Assembly (NCBI GenBank): GCA_964523885.1
Contig: CAZFYX010000069.1
Location: forward strand, 1 to 64,000
From: SHXO01 sp964523885
Lineage (GTDB): Bacteria > Pseudomonadota > Gammaproteobacteria > Burkholderiales > SHXO01
Direction: 5' to 3'
Length of the DNA stretch: 64,000 bases
Under the pieces are notes generated by a model. That model was not told where the DNA came from. It did not search any database and saw only the letters and a program-made list of their open reading frames with translations. Within the stretch, counting starts at the first letter, position 1, and the number at the start of each line of letters is the position of its first letter. Positions 35,164-44,091 of the stretch are shown one piece after another. Position numbers and translations under genes: made by a program.

Positions 35164-37470
35164 TCAAGGGTGGAACTGGATCTCTTGCGGGTAGCGCCGG
35201 CGGCGTCGCAGTGCCCGGAGGGCCGGCCAGCGCACCTCGATCCGGACCACGCCGCGCAGCAGCCAGTGCGGGGCGACGAGCACCAGCAGCCGGTAGGGCG
35301 TGAACCGGCTGCCGGGCACGTGCCCGCGGGCCGCCAGCCGCGCGCGCAGCCGGAGGCGGGTCCGGCGGCGCAGCCGCTCGAAGCCCTCGCCCGGGCGCGT
35401 GCAGAGGGCCAGGAGCCGGGCGCAGGCGAGGTTGGCGAGCAGGCTCAGCCGCATGCGTAGCGGAAGCCCGATTCGCCGAGCCTGCGCCGACTGCAGCACG
35501 TGACGGGAGAAGGTGGCGATCGCACGCGCGACGGGATGCAGCCCGTTCGGGCCCAGGTAGAGCACCAGGCGTTGCAGGCCCCGAAGCTGGAACCGCCACT
35601 GGTGCAGCTGCAGGTCGGTGCGTTGCACGCCCGCGGGCTGCGCGCGGCGCACCGCCATCCTGGCGGGGAACCGGTGCAGCGGGCCGAAGCGCGAGTACAC
35701 CGCGCTCATCGTCGCCTCGCTCGCGTAGGGGTCGGCTAGGCAGAGCGGCGGATCGCCGGCGAAGACGTTGCGCAGCACCAGGCTGCTCAGGTGCAGCACC
35801 ACCGACTGCTCCAGCAACTCGCTGGTGCCGATCGTCACGCTGCGACCCGGGTGGTGACGATCCGGCACGGCACTGGAGATGGCTGCGCGCGCGGGCAGTT
35901 CGAGCATGTCGTGGCCGCAGCCGGCGTGGCCGGGATTGGCGTCCAGGAACGCTACCTGGCGCGCGAGCTTGTCCGGATCGGACCAGTAGTCGCCGCCGTC
36001 GAGGAGTGCGACATAGGTGCCGCGCGCGGTGCGAAGCGCGCGCCAGAGGCTCAACTGCCAGCTGCTGTAGCCCTCGCCGGCCGCCCGGAAGTGGCAGTGG
36101 ATCAGGTGCGGATAGCGGCGGCGGTAGTCGCACGCGAGCGCCTGCGTGCCGTCGGTGGACGCGGCATCGACCACGTTGATCTCGATGGAGAAGTCGCGGC
36201 GCTGCGCGAGCACGCTGTCGAGTGCATGGGCGATGGTCGCAGCATGGTTGTGCGCGAGCAGCACCACGCTGACTCGCGGTCCGGATGTGTGCGGCGCCGC
36301 CGCCCGGGCCTGCCGCCGCTCCCGGGCCGCGCGCAGCACGCCTTGCGTTCGCACCACCCGCACCGCCAGCCCGGGAAAGTCCTCCGGGCGACCACTGGAG
36401 CGGCCGCGCGCGTCGCGGCCGCGATTGAGCTCGCTCACTGCGTAGCGTACCGCCACCGCCGCCAGCCATGCGCAGCGCACCGCATGCAGCACCAGGTAGA
36501 CCGGCTTCGCCACGGCCAGGTGCACGAGGAAGATCGCTCGGGTCCGGCGTTGCAAACGTACCTCGGAGCGCCGGTGCGCACCGAGCACATACGACGAGAA
36601 CCCCGACACGGCCCGCAGGAAGTCGTACGCGTAGCGAGAGCCCAGGTACAGCGCGAAGCGGCGGAAGCCGTGCAGGTGGAACAGCCACATGCGCTCGAGG
36701 CTCTGTCCCGAGAACACCCCGCTGCCATGCACGCGGTACACGGACATGTAGCCGGGCAGGTGGCGGAAGTCGCCGAACTGCCCGTAGACCATGTTGATGG
36801 TGGCCTCGCAGCTGAACCGGTCGGACAGGCACTGGGGCGGGTGCGCGCCGAACACGTTGCGGTAGAGCAGGCTGCTCAGGTGGAAGACGCCGGCCAGCCC
36901 GATGAGGTCGGACATCGTCGCGCGCGTGCGGCCGAACGCCTTGAACGGCAGGAAGTGCTCCGGGGGGCGCGAGCCGTCCTCGTACACCTTCAGCGTATCG
37001 TGCGCGCACGCGACGTACTCGGGATGGGTGTCGAGGAAGGCCACCTGCGTGCGCAGCTTGGCGGGATGCGACCAGTAGTCGTCCCCCTCGAGCAGGGCGA
37101 AGTACTGCCCGCGCAAGCTCTGGAAGCCGCGGTAGGTGTTCAGCTGCGTGGCGATGTGCCCGACGTTCGCGGCATTGAACAGGCAGCGCACGATGTCCGG
37201 GTGGCGACGCTGGTACTCCCGCACGATCTCCTGCGTCCCGTCGGTGGAGGCATCGTCGATGACGTTGATCTCGATGTCGAAGTCGCGCTCCTGCATGAGG
37301 ATGCCGTCGAGCGCCTGGCCGATGTAGCGGGCATGGTTGTAGGTCACCAGCATGATGCTGACCTTGGGCGCCCCCGGAGGAAGCGAGGGACGGGGCGTCC
37401 ACGAGCCGCGTACCTTGCGGAAGCAGCGGCGCGTGGCCAGCAGGCGCTTGATGAAGCCGGGGCGCTTCAT
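35164..37470 (-). CDS. Tandem two-domain glycosyltransferase (GT2-GT2)
   Basis: 768 residues made of two related GT-A (family 2) halves, about 35-330 and 398-700. The first half keeps the nucleotide-binding IDDASTDGTQ (72-80) and metal motif EGDDYW (128-133). The second half repeats the order but reads VDAASTDGTQ (Asp to Ala at 436) and DGGDYW (Asp to Gly at 493), so it is probably impaired or has changed specificity. The C-terminal 70 residues are very Arg-rich and may bind the membrane. ATG at 37470; its start overlaps the stop of the preceding gene (ATGA on the minus strand). Confidence 0.88.
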   Translation of the reverse strand: MKRPGFIKRLLATRRCFRKVRGSWTPRPSLPPGAPKVSIMLVTYNHARYIGQALDGILMQERDFDIEINVIDDASTDGTQEIVREYQRRHPDIVRCLFNAANVGHIATQLNTYRGFQSLRGQYFALLEGDDYWSHPAKLRTQVAFLDTHPEYVACAHDTLKVYEDGSRPPEHFLPFKAFGRTRATMSDLIGLAGVFHLSSLLYRNVFGAHPPQCLSDRFSCEATINMVYGQFGDFRHLPGYMSVYRVHGSGVFSGQSLERMWLFHLHGFRRFALYLGSRYAYDFLRAVSGFSSYVLGAHRRSEVRLQRRTRAIFLVHLAVAKPVYLVLHAVRCAWLAAVAVRYAVSELNRGRDARGRSSGRPEDFPGLAVRVVRTQGVLRAARERRQARAAAPHTSGPRVSVVLLAHNHAATIAHALDSVLAQRRDFSIEINVVDAASTDGTQALACDYRRRYPHLIHCHFRAAGEGYSSWQLSLWRALRTARGTYVALLDGGDYWSDPDKLARQVAFLDANPGHAGCGHDMLELPARAAISSAVPDRHHPGRSVTIGTSELLEQSVVLHLSSLVLRNVFAGDPPLCLADPYASEATMSAVYSRFGPLHRFPARMAVRRAQPAGVQRTDLQLHQWRFQLRGLQRLVLYLGPNGLHPVARAIATFSRHVLQSAQARRIGLPLRMRLSLLANLACARLLALCTRPGEGFERLRRRTRLRLRARLAARGHVPGSRFTPYRLLVLVAPHWLLRGVVRIEVRWPALRALRRRRRYPQEIQFHP

Positions 37471-38402
37471 GGAAGCGGTCCTTCCCAGACGGCACAGCCC
37501 ACGCCGGTCTGGCCGAAGCTGTTGCCGTTGTGGAACAGCAGCAACCGGCCGTCGACCTCGAGGACGGACGGGTAGCACAGCATCCGCGCATCCCAGCCCT
37601 CGCGGCTGACCTCGATGCCGGCGCAGGCGTCGTCGCGCACCCAGCGCACTGCATCGAGCGAGCGGGCATAGCCGATCCGGTAGCTGCCCGCCCCGTTGCG
37701 GAAGTCCACGGTGTCGCGATGGCAGAACCACATGTGGTAGCGGCCGTCACGCTTCACCACCGTGGGATGGGCACACGCCTCGTCCGGATGGTGCTGCGGG
37801 ATCGCCAGGGTGTTGGCGCGACGCCATCCGATGCCGTCCTCGGAGTTCGCGTACCGGATCGCGTACACCGGCTCGAAGCGGTCCTCGACCTGCTTCCACG
37901 CGGTCCCCGACACGTACCACATGTGCCAATGCGCGCCTTCCCGCAGGACCCAGGGCGTGACTGCGATGTAGGGCTCGTGCGGCGTGCGGTCGAGGATCGG
38001 GCCGTCGAACATCCGCGCGAACGATCGGCCGCCATCGCTGCTGACCGCCACGCCCGTGCTGTTGTGATAAGGAATCGTGCGCCGGGTATTCCAGCCGCTG
38101 TAGTAGAGGCGCACTGCGCCGTCGGCTTGCACGGCGCACGCCGGCATGATGCCTTCGTCGTCGAAGGTCCCCGGTGGGCCGCGGGGCATGACGGGCGCCT
38201 CGTGCACGTCGAGCACGCGCAGCGGATCGCGGGCATCGACATCAAGGTATGCCGGATAACTCGCGCCCCGCATGTCTCTTGCTGCGAAGTAGACCCGGAT
38301 GCGGGACCCTAGCAGGACCGGCGTGGGTACCTGCATGTGGGTGGTGGAGCGCCGGGGCGAGGGCTCCAGGCAGTGGACGCGTCCGAGCTTGTGCCAGGGC
38401 AT
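37467..38402 (-). CDS. Glycosidase-like beta-propeller protein (GH43/GH130-like)
   Basis: 311 residues with a five-bladed propeller pattern of repeated short strands: RIRVYFAARD, VRLYYSGWN, HWHMWYVSGT, YHMWFCHRD and RLLLFHNGN. Such proteins occur in surface-polysaccharide loci beside glycosyltransferases and are annotated as glycosylases with no firm substrate. Acidic candidates for catalysis are seen in TFDDEGIMPA and HPDEACAHPTVV. No signal peptide, so it acts in the cytoplasm. I take the ATG at 38402; a GTG at 38432 is also possible. Translation is coupled to the tandem glycosyltransferase. Confidence 0.8.
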   Translation of the reverse strand: MPWHKLGRVHCLEPSPRRSTTHMQVPTPVLLGSRIRVYFAARDMRGASYPAYLDVDARDPLRVLDVHEAPVMPRGPPGTFDDEGIMPACAVQADGAVRLYYSGWNTRRTIPYHNSTGVAVSSDGGRSFARMFDGPILDRTPHEPYIAVTPWVLREGAHWHMWYVSGTAWKQVEDRFEPVYAIRYANSEDGIGWRRANTLAIPQHHPDEACAHPTVVKRDGRYHMWFCHRDTVDFRNGAGSYRIGYARSLDAVRWVRDDACAGIEVSREGWDARMLCYPSVLEVDGRLLLFHNGNSFGQTGVGCAVWEGPLP

Positions 38403-38467
38403 GACGGACGTCCTCAACGCGATGCGGCGCACCGGCGTCCCGCCGGGTGCACGAGACAGGAGACCGT

Positions 38468-39172
38468 ATGGAGAAGAACCGGGGGCCGCTGGTGATCTTC
38501 GGCGATCAGGATTTCGCGCAGCTGGCCTGCGAATACTTCACCGTGGATTCCGGCTACGAAGTGGTCGGATTCGCGGTGGATGCGCAGTACCGCACCCGCA
38601 CCGAGCTGTTTGGATTGCCCGTGGTGACGTCCGAGGAGATGACGGCGCGGTTCGATCCGGCGTCGCACTCGGTCTACGTGGCGATCGTGTACGGACGGCT
38701 CAACCGGCTGCGCGAAGCGGTGTGTAAACGGGTGCGAGAGCAGGGCTACCGCCTGGCGAGCTACATCAGCTCGCGCGCCTCGGTGTGGCGCAACGCGAGC
38801 TTCGGCGAGCACTGCTTCGTGTTCGAGGACAACACGGTGCAGCCCTTCGTCACGGTGGGGGACAACGTGGTGCTGTGGAGCGGGAACCACGTCGGGCACC
38901 ACTCGCGCATCGGCGACCACTGCTTCGTCACCTCGCACGTGGTGGTGTCCGGATGGTGCGAGATCGGACGCTACTGCTTCCTCGGGGTGAACAGCACGCT
39001 GGCAAACAACACCCGGATCGGCGAGGGTTGCTGGGTCAGTCATGGCGCGATCCTGAGCGGAGAGGTGCCGCCCGGGTCCCTGGTCAAGACCGTGCCCAGC
39101 GAGGTGACTGCGCTCAACGAGGCCGTCCTCTTCCGAAGCCTGGCGCGTGCGAGTCGTGCGCGCGAGCGGTGA
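38468..39172 (+). CDS. NeuD/PglD-like sugar acyltransferase
   Basis: 234 residues. An N-terminal Rossmann-like domain (PLVIFGDQDFAQLACEYF, YEVVGFAVD) is followed by left-handed beta-helix hexapeptide repeats (VTVGDNVVLWSGNHVGHHSR, IGDHCFVTSHVVVSGWCEIG, CFLGVNSTLANNTRIGEG). This layout is that of PglD/NeuD transferases that N- or O-acetylate nucleotide amino sugars. It pairs logically with the VioA-like aminotransferase. ATG at 38468 with GGAGA just upstream. The C-terminal 59 nt overlap the convergent WbqC-like gene. Confidence 0.9.
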   Translation: MEKNRGPLVIFGDQDFAQLACEYFTVDSGYEVVGFAVDAQYRTRTELFGLPVVTSEEMTARFDPASHSVYVAIVYGRLNRLREAVCKRVREQGYRLASYISSRASVWRNASFGEHCFVFEDNTVQPFVTVGDNVVLWSGNHVGHHSRIGDHCFVTSHVVVSGWCEIGRYCFLGVNSTLANNTRIGEGCWVSHGAILSGEVPPGSLVKTVPSEVTALNEAVLFRSLARASRARER

Positions 39173-39878
39173 GGGCCGGATCGACCGGCACCGCGACGTC
39201 CGGCTGCGCGGGCTCCAGCGCCAGGTTGGCTTCCAGTTCCGCGCGCAGGGCGTCCGGCGACTCGAGCGCAAGGCGCTCGAGCACGCTCGCAAACCGGCCG
39301 CGGTACTCCGGCAGGAACAGCAGGCGGACGCCGGCGCGGGCGAACGCGGCTGCGTCGTACAACTCCCGGCCACCTGGGGCGTTCACGTACTCCCGGGCGC
39401 CCAGCCGGCGGGCGATCTCGAGGATGCGCTCCTGGCCCCTCAGGGCGGGATCGATGCCGAGGTTGCTGGAGCGGATCACCGGTCGCTCCACACCCAGCAG
39501 ACGGGTGACGCACACGATGCCGGCCACGATGTAATCGAGCGGCGCGCAGGACAGCGACAGTGCACAGCGCGCCAGCGCTTCGCTTCGTGCGGGAAGGTTC
39601 GCGAGCGCCGGGAACCGCCGCAATGCGTCATCCCACTCCTGCTGTGCGCCGGCGCGAAAGTGCAGGTCGCAGATACGGGTGCTGTCCCGGTCGGCCTTCT
39701 GCAGCGGCAGCGTCAGCCAGTCGCTCTCGCCGGTCGACGTGGTGAGCCGGTTGCGGTGGACCCAGCCCCGGCGAGGGAACTGCACGCAGTCGTAGACGAC
39801 GAACACGTCGGCGGCGGCGAACAACCGGAAGTACCCGGCGTAGGGCATGAAGTACGGCTGCATGACGGCGACGCGCAT
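39114..39878 (-). CDS. WbqC-like family protein
   Basis: 254 residues opening with MRVAVMQPYFMPYAGYFRLF and DVFVVYDCVQFPRRGWVHRN, the hallmark of WbqC-like proteins found in O-antigen loci. WLTLPLQKADRDSTRICDL and an internal SSNLGIDPALRG-type segment support the family. Biochemical role unresolved; it may act on an acyl or amino-sugar intermediate. It lies 5 bp downstream of the phytanoyl-CoA dioxygenase-like gene on the same strand. Confidence 0.88.
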   Translation of the reverse strand: MRVAVMQPYFMPYAGYFRLFAAADVFVVYDCVQFPRRGWVHRNRLTTSTGESDWLTLPLQKADRDSTRICDLHFRAGAQQEWDDALRRFPALANLPARSEALARCALSLSCAPLDYIVAGIVCVTRLLGVERPVIRSSNLGIDPALRGQERILEIARRLGAREYVNAPGGRELYDAAAFARAGVRLLFLPEYRGRFASVLERLALESPDALRAELEANLALEPAQPDVAVPVDPALTARAHDSHAPGFGRGRPR

Positions 39879-39883
39879 GCGCC

Positions 39884-40750
39884 TCAGCCCTGCCGGCCGA
39901 ACGCCGCACGGACCTGCTCGCGGCTCGGATAGTCCTGCACGATGAACTCGCGCGCCACCGTGCGCTTGTGCACGAATGGGTAGCAGTGCGCGACGAAGGC
40001 ATCCTCCGCGGCGTTCTCGTAGCGCATGCTGCTTGCTATGCGCACCCGATCGCCCCCGCGGAGGCTGCTGCGATGGACCGTGAAGCAGGACATGAAGAAC
40101 ACGTCACCCGGTTCGGCGCGCACGGGCACGAAATCCTCCTCCCGGTATGCGCCGGCCGCGATCTCGTAGGCGTTGGGCGTCATGGCGCCGGGATAGAGAC
40201 CGCCGAGGTGGCTGCCTGGGATGACGTCCATCGTGTAGTTGGACTCGTCCACGGCGACGAAGGGGATCCAGACGGTGACGGTATCGAGGCTGCTCTGCAG
40301 CGCCGGCCAGTCCTGGTGCACCGGATAGCCGTAGTAGCCGCCGGGCACCCGCAGGTCCGAGGACATCACGTGCAGCACGGGAGTGGTCTGGAAGGCTGCG
40401 TTCCCGATGCCCAGCTCCGCAGCGAACGCCTGCACCCGCTCGTGCAGGAACAGGCGGTAGATCCCGACCAGCTTGGGACACAGCCGCAGGCTCGCCAGGT
40501 AGCGGTCCTGGTCCGCGCGCAGCAGGGCTGCCATGTCGTCGTGCAGGCCATTCTCGTCCATGCGCCGGCTGGGCTCGAGCCCCAGGAAGCGCAACTGGCG
40601 CTGGAAGACCGCATGCATTTCGGCGCGCACGTCGAGCACCAGGTTGGCGGGCAGCAGGCCGCGAGCGGTCCAGCAGCCCTGCAGTCGGAACTGGCGCACG
40701 CCTTCGGCGAGCGGATCGGCGTTGCGCTGCACGGGTTCGATGGCTTGCAT
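39884..40750 (-). CDS. Phytanoyl-CoA dioxygenase (PhyH) family oxygenase
   Basis: Fe(II)/2-oxoglutarate oxygenase of 288 residues. The iron-binding HxD is in YPVHQDWPAL and the distal His is in FTVHRSSLRGGDRVRIA, where the Arg can bind 2-oxoglutarate. LDTVTVWIPFVAVDESNYTM lies between. In this locus a sugar or its acyl substituent could be hydroxylated. The ATG at 40750 overlaps the divergent glycosyltransferase start in the 4-base CATG (40748-40751), so the divergent promoters must lie inside coding sequence or one start is wrong. Confidence 0.85.
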   Translation of the reverse strand: MQAIEPVQRNADPLAEGVRQFRLQGCWTARGLLPANLVLDVRAEMHAVFQRQLRFLGLEPSRRMDENGLHDDMAALLRADQDRYLASLRLCPKLVGIYRLFLHERVQAFAAELGIGNAAFQTTPVLHVMSSDLRVPGGYYGYPVHQDWPALQSSLDTVTVWIPFVAVDESNYTMDVIPGSHLGGLYPGAMTPNAYEIAAGAYREEDFVPVRAEPGDVFFMSCFTVHRSSLRGGDRVRIASSMRYENAAEDAFVAHCYPFVHKRTVAREFIVQDYPSREQVRAAFGRQG

Positions 40751-41864
40751 GGATGAGTCAGTGGAGATGAAGGCGGGCTCGGTGAGCGTCTTCACGACGC
40801 TGTTCAACCACGAGCGCTACGTCGGCGAGGCACTGGCCAGCGCAGTCGCGCAGACCCGGCCGCCGGACGAGATCGTGGTCATCGACGATGCTTCCACGGA
40901 TCGGTCGGTCGAGGTGGTGAAGCGGCTGGACCATCCGGCGCTGCGCCTGATCGAGCAGCCGCGCAACCTCGGCGGTGCGACCACCATGCTCGGTCTCGCC
41001 GCCTGCCGCGGTGAATTCGTCGCGATCCTCAACTCGGACGATGCCTGGGAGCCGGGCAAGCTCGCCCTCCAGCTGGCCTATCTCGGTGCCCATCCGCGCT
41101 GCGGCGCTGTCTTTACCCGGGTCACGCTGGTCGACGAGGAGGGACGCCGGTGGGCGCCCGGCGAACATCCGCTCGAACCGCTCTTGCAGGCGCGCAACCG
41201 CTCCCGCTGCGAGTGGCTCCGGCACTTCTTCGAACAGGGCAACGCCCTGTGCGCTTCGAGCGCCGTCGTGCGTCGGGCGTGCATCGACCAGCTCGGTCCG
41301 CTGGATGGCCGCTACGTGCAGCTGCAGGACCTGGAGATGTGGACGCGCGTGGCGGTCGCCGGCTTCGAGCTGCACGTGCTCGAAGCGCCCCTCACGCGCT
41401 ACCGGATGATGCGACGGCACGCGAACATGAGCACGACGTCGTGGCCGACCCGCGCGCGCCAGACTTACGAGCATGCGCTCCTCCTGCGCCATCTCTGGCG
41501 CCTGCGCAGCGTCGAGCTGCAGCAGATGTTCCCCGAAGGGCCGGTACCCGACGACGACCGGCTGGTCTGCTGGTGGCTCGGACGGATCGCCGGCACGCGC
41601 CCCGGCCTCCATCACCAGCAGTTCGCCGTGGACTCGATGTTCGAGTTCGCGCGCCACCCGGAGGCAGTGGCGATCGCTGCAGAGCGGTTCGGTTTCTCGC
41701 ACCGGGATTACCGTGACTTCCTGGCCCGCAACCCGCTGGGCGCTGCGGAAAAGGCGCCGTGGCGCCGGTTCAAGTTCCTTCTCGCCTCGCGCCTTCGGCC
41801 CGGGGCACTGCGCTGGCTGCGCCGATCCGCCCGACGCATCGCCAGCCTCGACTTCGAAGACTGA
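40749..41864 (+). CDS. Glycosyltransferase family 2
   Basis: 371 residues. The GT-A fold is shown by VSVFTTLFNHERYVGEALAS, IVVIDDASTDRSVEVV and the DXD-like ILNSDDAWEPGKL. QLQDLEMWTRVAVAGF follows, where the catalytic acidic residue is expected. The start is taken as the ATG at 40749, with an ATG at 40767 (MKAGSVSVF) as the alternative. The C-terminal 60 residues are Arg-rich. Substrates unknown. Confidence 0.88.
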   Translation: MDESVEMKAGSVSVFTTLFNHERYVGEALASAVAQTRPPDEIVVIDDASTDRSVEVVKRLDHPALRLIEQPRNLGGATTMLGLAACRGEFVAILNSDDAWEPGKLALQLAYLGAHPRCGAVFTRVTLVDEEGRRWAPGEHPLEPLLQARNRSRCEWLRHFFEQGNALCASSAVVRRACIDQLGPLDGRYVQLQDLEMWTRVAVAGFELHVLEAPLTRYRMMRRHANMSTTSWPTRARQTYEHALLLRHLWRLRSVELQQMFPEGPVPDDDRLVCWWLGRIAGTRPGLHHQQFAVDSMFEFARHPEAVAIAAERFGFSHRDYRDFLARNPLGAAEKAPWRRFKFLLASRLRPGALRWLRRSARRIASLDFED

Positions 41865-41892
41865 CCCGCGCCGCCGCGGCCGGATCGTCGAC

Positions 41893-41931
41893 AGCAAGTA
41901 GCGCTCCGCTCGCCCGGGGTCGCTGCTTGCT
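41893..41931. repeat. Imperfect intergenic inverted repeat
   Basis: AGCAAGTAGCG (41893-41903) and CGCTGCTTGCT (41921-41931) pair along 11 positions with one G-T wobble, around a 17-base loop. It lies between two glycosyltransferase genes. No T-run follows, so it is not a clear terminator. Confidence 0.4.
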
Positions 41932-41970
41932 CGGGGCTCGCCCCGTGTCCGCTGCGCGCAGCCCTCTAAG

Positions 41971-43029
41971 ATGTCTTCGGTCGACGTCGTGATCGTCAAC
42001 TACAACTCCGGTGCGCTGCTCGCCCGCGCGGTGGTGGCGCTGCACGCGCAGACGTGCGCGGCGCTGCGCATCATCGTGGTCGACAACGCGTCCGACGACG
42101 ACTCCCTGGCGCAGATCCCCCCGGGGCCGCGGCCGGTGGAGATCGTCCACGCCGGCGGCAACCTCGGGTTCGCGGCCGGCAACAACCTCGCATTGCGCCG
42201 GCACGTGCGCGCGCCGTGGGTGGTGCTGCTCAATCCGGATGCCTTTCCCCGGCGCGACTGGCTCGAGCGCCTGCTCGCCGCGACGCGAGCGCACCCCGAG
42301 TTCAGCTTCTTCGGCTGCCGGATGGTGAGCGCTGCCGATCGGACCCGGCTCGACGGCGTGGGCGACGCTTTCCACACCAGCGGGCTGCACTGGCGCGAAG
42401 GGCATGGCTGCCCGGACTGTGCGGCATACGCCGCCCCGCGCGAGATCTTCTCGCCCTGCGCGGCCGCGGCGCTGTACCGGACGGCTGACGTGCTCGAGGC
42501 CGGCGGCCTGGACGAGGATTTCTTCTGCTACGCCGAGGACGTGGACCTGGGCTTCCGCCTGCGCCTGCGCGGGCACCGCTGCCTGTACGTGCCGGATGCG
42601 GTGGTCGAGCACGTCGGCTCGGCCACCACCGGCGTGCGCAGCCCGTTCTCGCTCTATCACGGCCATCGCAACCTGGTCTGGGTGTACGTGAAGAACATGC
42701 CGGGCTGGATGTTCTGGGCTTACCTGCCCTATCACCTGCTGCTCAACATATACAGCATGTGCAGGTTCGCGCTGCGCGGGCAGGGCTTGCCGCTGTGGCG
42801 GGCCAAGCGCGACGCCCTGCGCGGGCTGCCGCGGCAGCTCGCCAAGCGGCGTGCCATCCAGGCGAGGCGGACCGTGTCGTGTGCAACCCTGCGCGCACTC
42901 ATGCACCGCGGATATCCGGACAAGCGCTGTCGCAGGGACGCTCCGCGCCCCGAGCTATCGCGGGGCGCACGTCCGGGGCTGCTGGGCACAAAGCCCGCTA
43001 CCGGAGCGCACCGCCGCCCGTTCGTCTGA
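41971..43029 (+). CDS. Glycosyltransferase family 2 (rhamnosyltransferase-like)
   Basis: 352 residues. MSSVDVVIVNYNSGALLARA, then IIVVDNASDDDSLAQI, NLGFAAGNNLAL, VVLLNPDAFPRRDWLERL and the acceptor-side FFCYAEDVDLGFRLRLRGHR are the diagnostic motifs of WbbL-like rhamnosyltransferases. The C-terminal region with WMFWAYLPYHLLLNIYSM suggests membrane association. It is followed 39 bp later by a second enzyme of this type. The real donor could be another 6-deoxyhexose. Confidence 0.9.
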   Translation: MSSVDVVIVNYNSGALLARAVVALHAQTCAALRIIVVDNASDDDSLAQIPPGPRPVEIVHAGGNLGFAAGNNLALRRHVRAPWVVLLNPDAFPRRDWLERLLAATRAHPEFSFFGCRMVSAADRTRLDGVGDAFHTSGLHWREGHGCPDCAAYAAPREIFSPCAAAALYRTADVLEAGGLDEDFFCYAEDVDLGFRLRLRGHRCLYVPDAVVEHVGSATTGVRSPFSLYHGHRNLVWVYVKNMPGWMFWAYLPYHLLLNIYSMCRFALRGQGLPLWRAKRDALRGLPRQLAKRRAIQARRTVSCATLRALMHRGYPDKRCRRDAPRPELSRGARPGLLGTKPATGAHRRPFV

Positions 43030-43068
43030 CGAAGTGTGCGGCCTCAGTCGTCAATCCGGGGCGCAGCG

Positions 43069-44091
43069 ATGCACGAGTTGCTTTCCAGGTCCACTCTGGT
43101 CGCGAGCCAGCGGCGCGATCACCCGCCTCCCCCGGTGCCGCGGGTCTCGGTCGTCATCGTTACCTACCAGTCGCAGGACGACATCGCCGCGTGCCTGCGC
43201 TCGGTGCGGCGGTGTACCCTGCCGCTGGAGATCATCGTCGTGGACAATGCCTCTCAGGATGCGACGCTCGATCGCCTGCGCGCCAACGCGAGATTGATCG
43301 ACCGGCTCGCATGTAACCGGGACAATGTAGGCTTTGCAAAAGCTGTAAATCAAGGCTTGCAGCTTGCGCGCGGCGAATACCTGCTGGTGCTCAATCCGGA
43401 CAGCGTGGTACAGCCCGGCGCGATCGAGCAGGCCGCATGCGCGCTCGACGATGAGCCCGACGCAGGCCTGGTGGGAGCGCTGCTGCTCAATCCGGATGGA
43501 ACGGAGCAGGCCGGAGGCCGTCGCGCGGTACCCACGCCCGGACGAGTGCTCGCACGCACGCTGGCGTTGCACCGGTGGTTTCCCGGCCGATCGTGGGCGC
43601 GCGGCTTCGTGCTGAAGGACCAGCCGCTGCCGGATGCGGCGATCGAGGTCGAAGCCATCTCCGGCGCGTTCATGCTGGTCCGTCGCGCCGCCCTGGAGCA
43701 GGTGGGCCCCCTCGACGAGGGTTACTTCATGCACTGCGAGGACCTCGACTGGTGCATGCGCTTCCGCGAGCGCGGCTGGTGCGTGCTCTTCGTCCCCGCC
43801 GCGCGCATCGTTCACAGGAAGGGGCAGAGCGGGCGTCGATGCGCGGTGCGCGTCGAATGGCACAAGCACCGGGGCATGGTGCGCTTCTACCGCAAGTTCT
43901 TCCGGTCCCGCTACCCGGTGCTGCTCATGCCCGTGATCATCGGCGCCGTGTGGTGCCGGTTCGCACTCAAGGTAGGGCTGCTGTCGGCAATGCGGAGCTG
44001 GTCCGCCGGGGAAGGGGCGCGCGGCCTGGGGACCGATGACGCGCATGCCGTCCAGCGGACGCGAGCTGGGCCGCTCCAGTCGCGTCCCTGA
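43069..44091 (+). CDS. Glycosyltransferase family 2 (rhamnosyltransferase-like)
   Basis: 340 residues, same subfamily as the preceding gene: VSVVIVTYQSQDDIAACLRS, IIVVDNASQDATLDRL, NVGFAKAVNQGLQLA, LLVLNPDSVVQPGAIEQA and YFMHCEDLDWCMRFRERGW. A membrane-associated C-terminal segment (LLMPVIIGAVWCRFALKVGL) ends the core. I use the ATG at 43069. The last 56 nt overlap the next gene. Confidence 0.9.
   Translation: MHELLSRSTLVASQRRDHPPPPVPRVSVVIVTYQSQDDIAACLRSVRRCTLPLEIIVVDNASQDATLDRLRANARLIDRLACNRDNVGFAKAVNQGLQLARGEYLLVLNPDSVVQPGAIEQAACALDDEPDAGLVGALLLNPDGTEQAGGRRAVPTPGRVLARTLALHRWFPGRSWARGFVLKDQPLPDAAIEVEAISGAFMLVRRAALEQVGPLDEGYFMHCEDLDWCMRFRERGWCVLFVPAARIVHRKGQSGRRCAVRVEWHKHRGMVRFYRKFFRSRYPVLLMPVIIGAVWCRFALKVGLLSAMRSWSAGEGARGLGTDDAHAVQRTRAGPLQSRP

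Noticed and set aside
35138..37750. 870-codon minus-strand frame
   Set aside because: Alternate frame of the tandem glycosyltransferase; the chosen frame gives two coherent GT2 domains.
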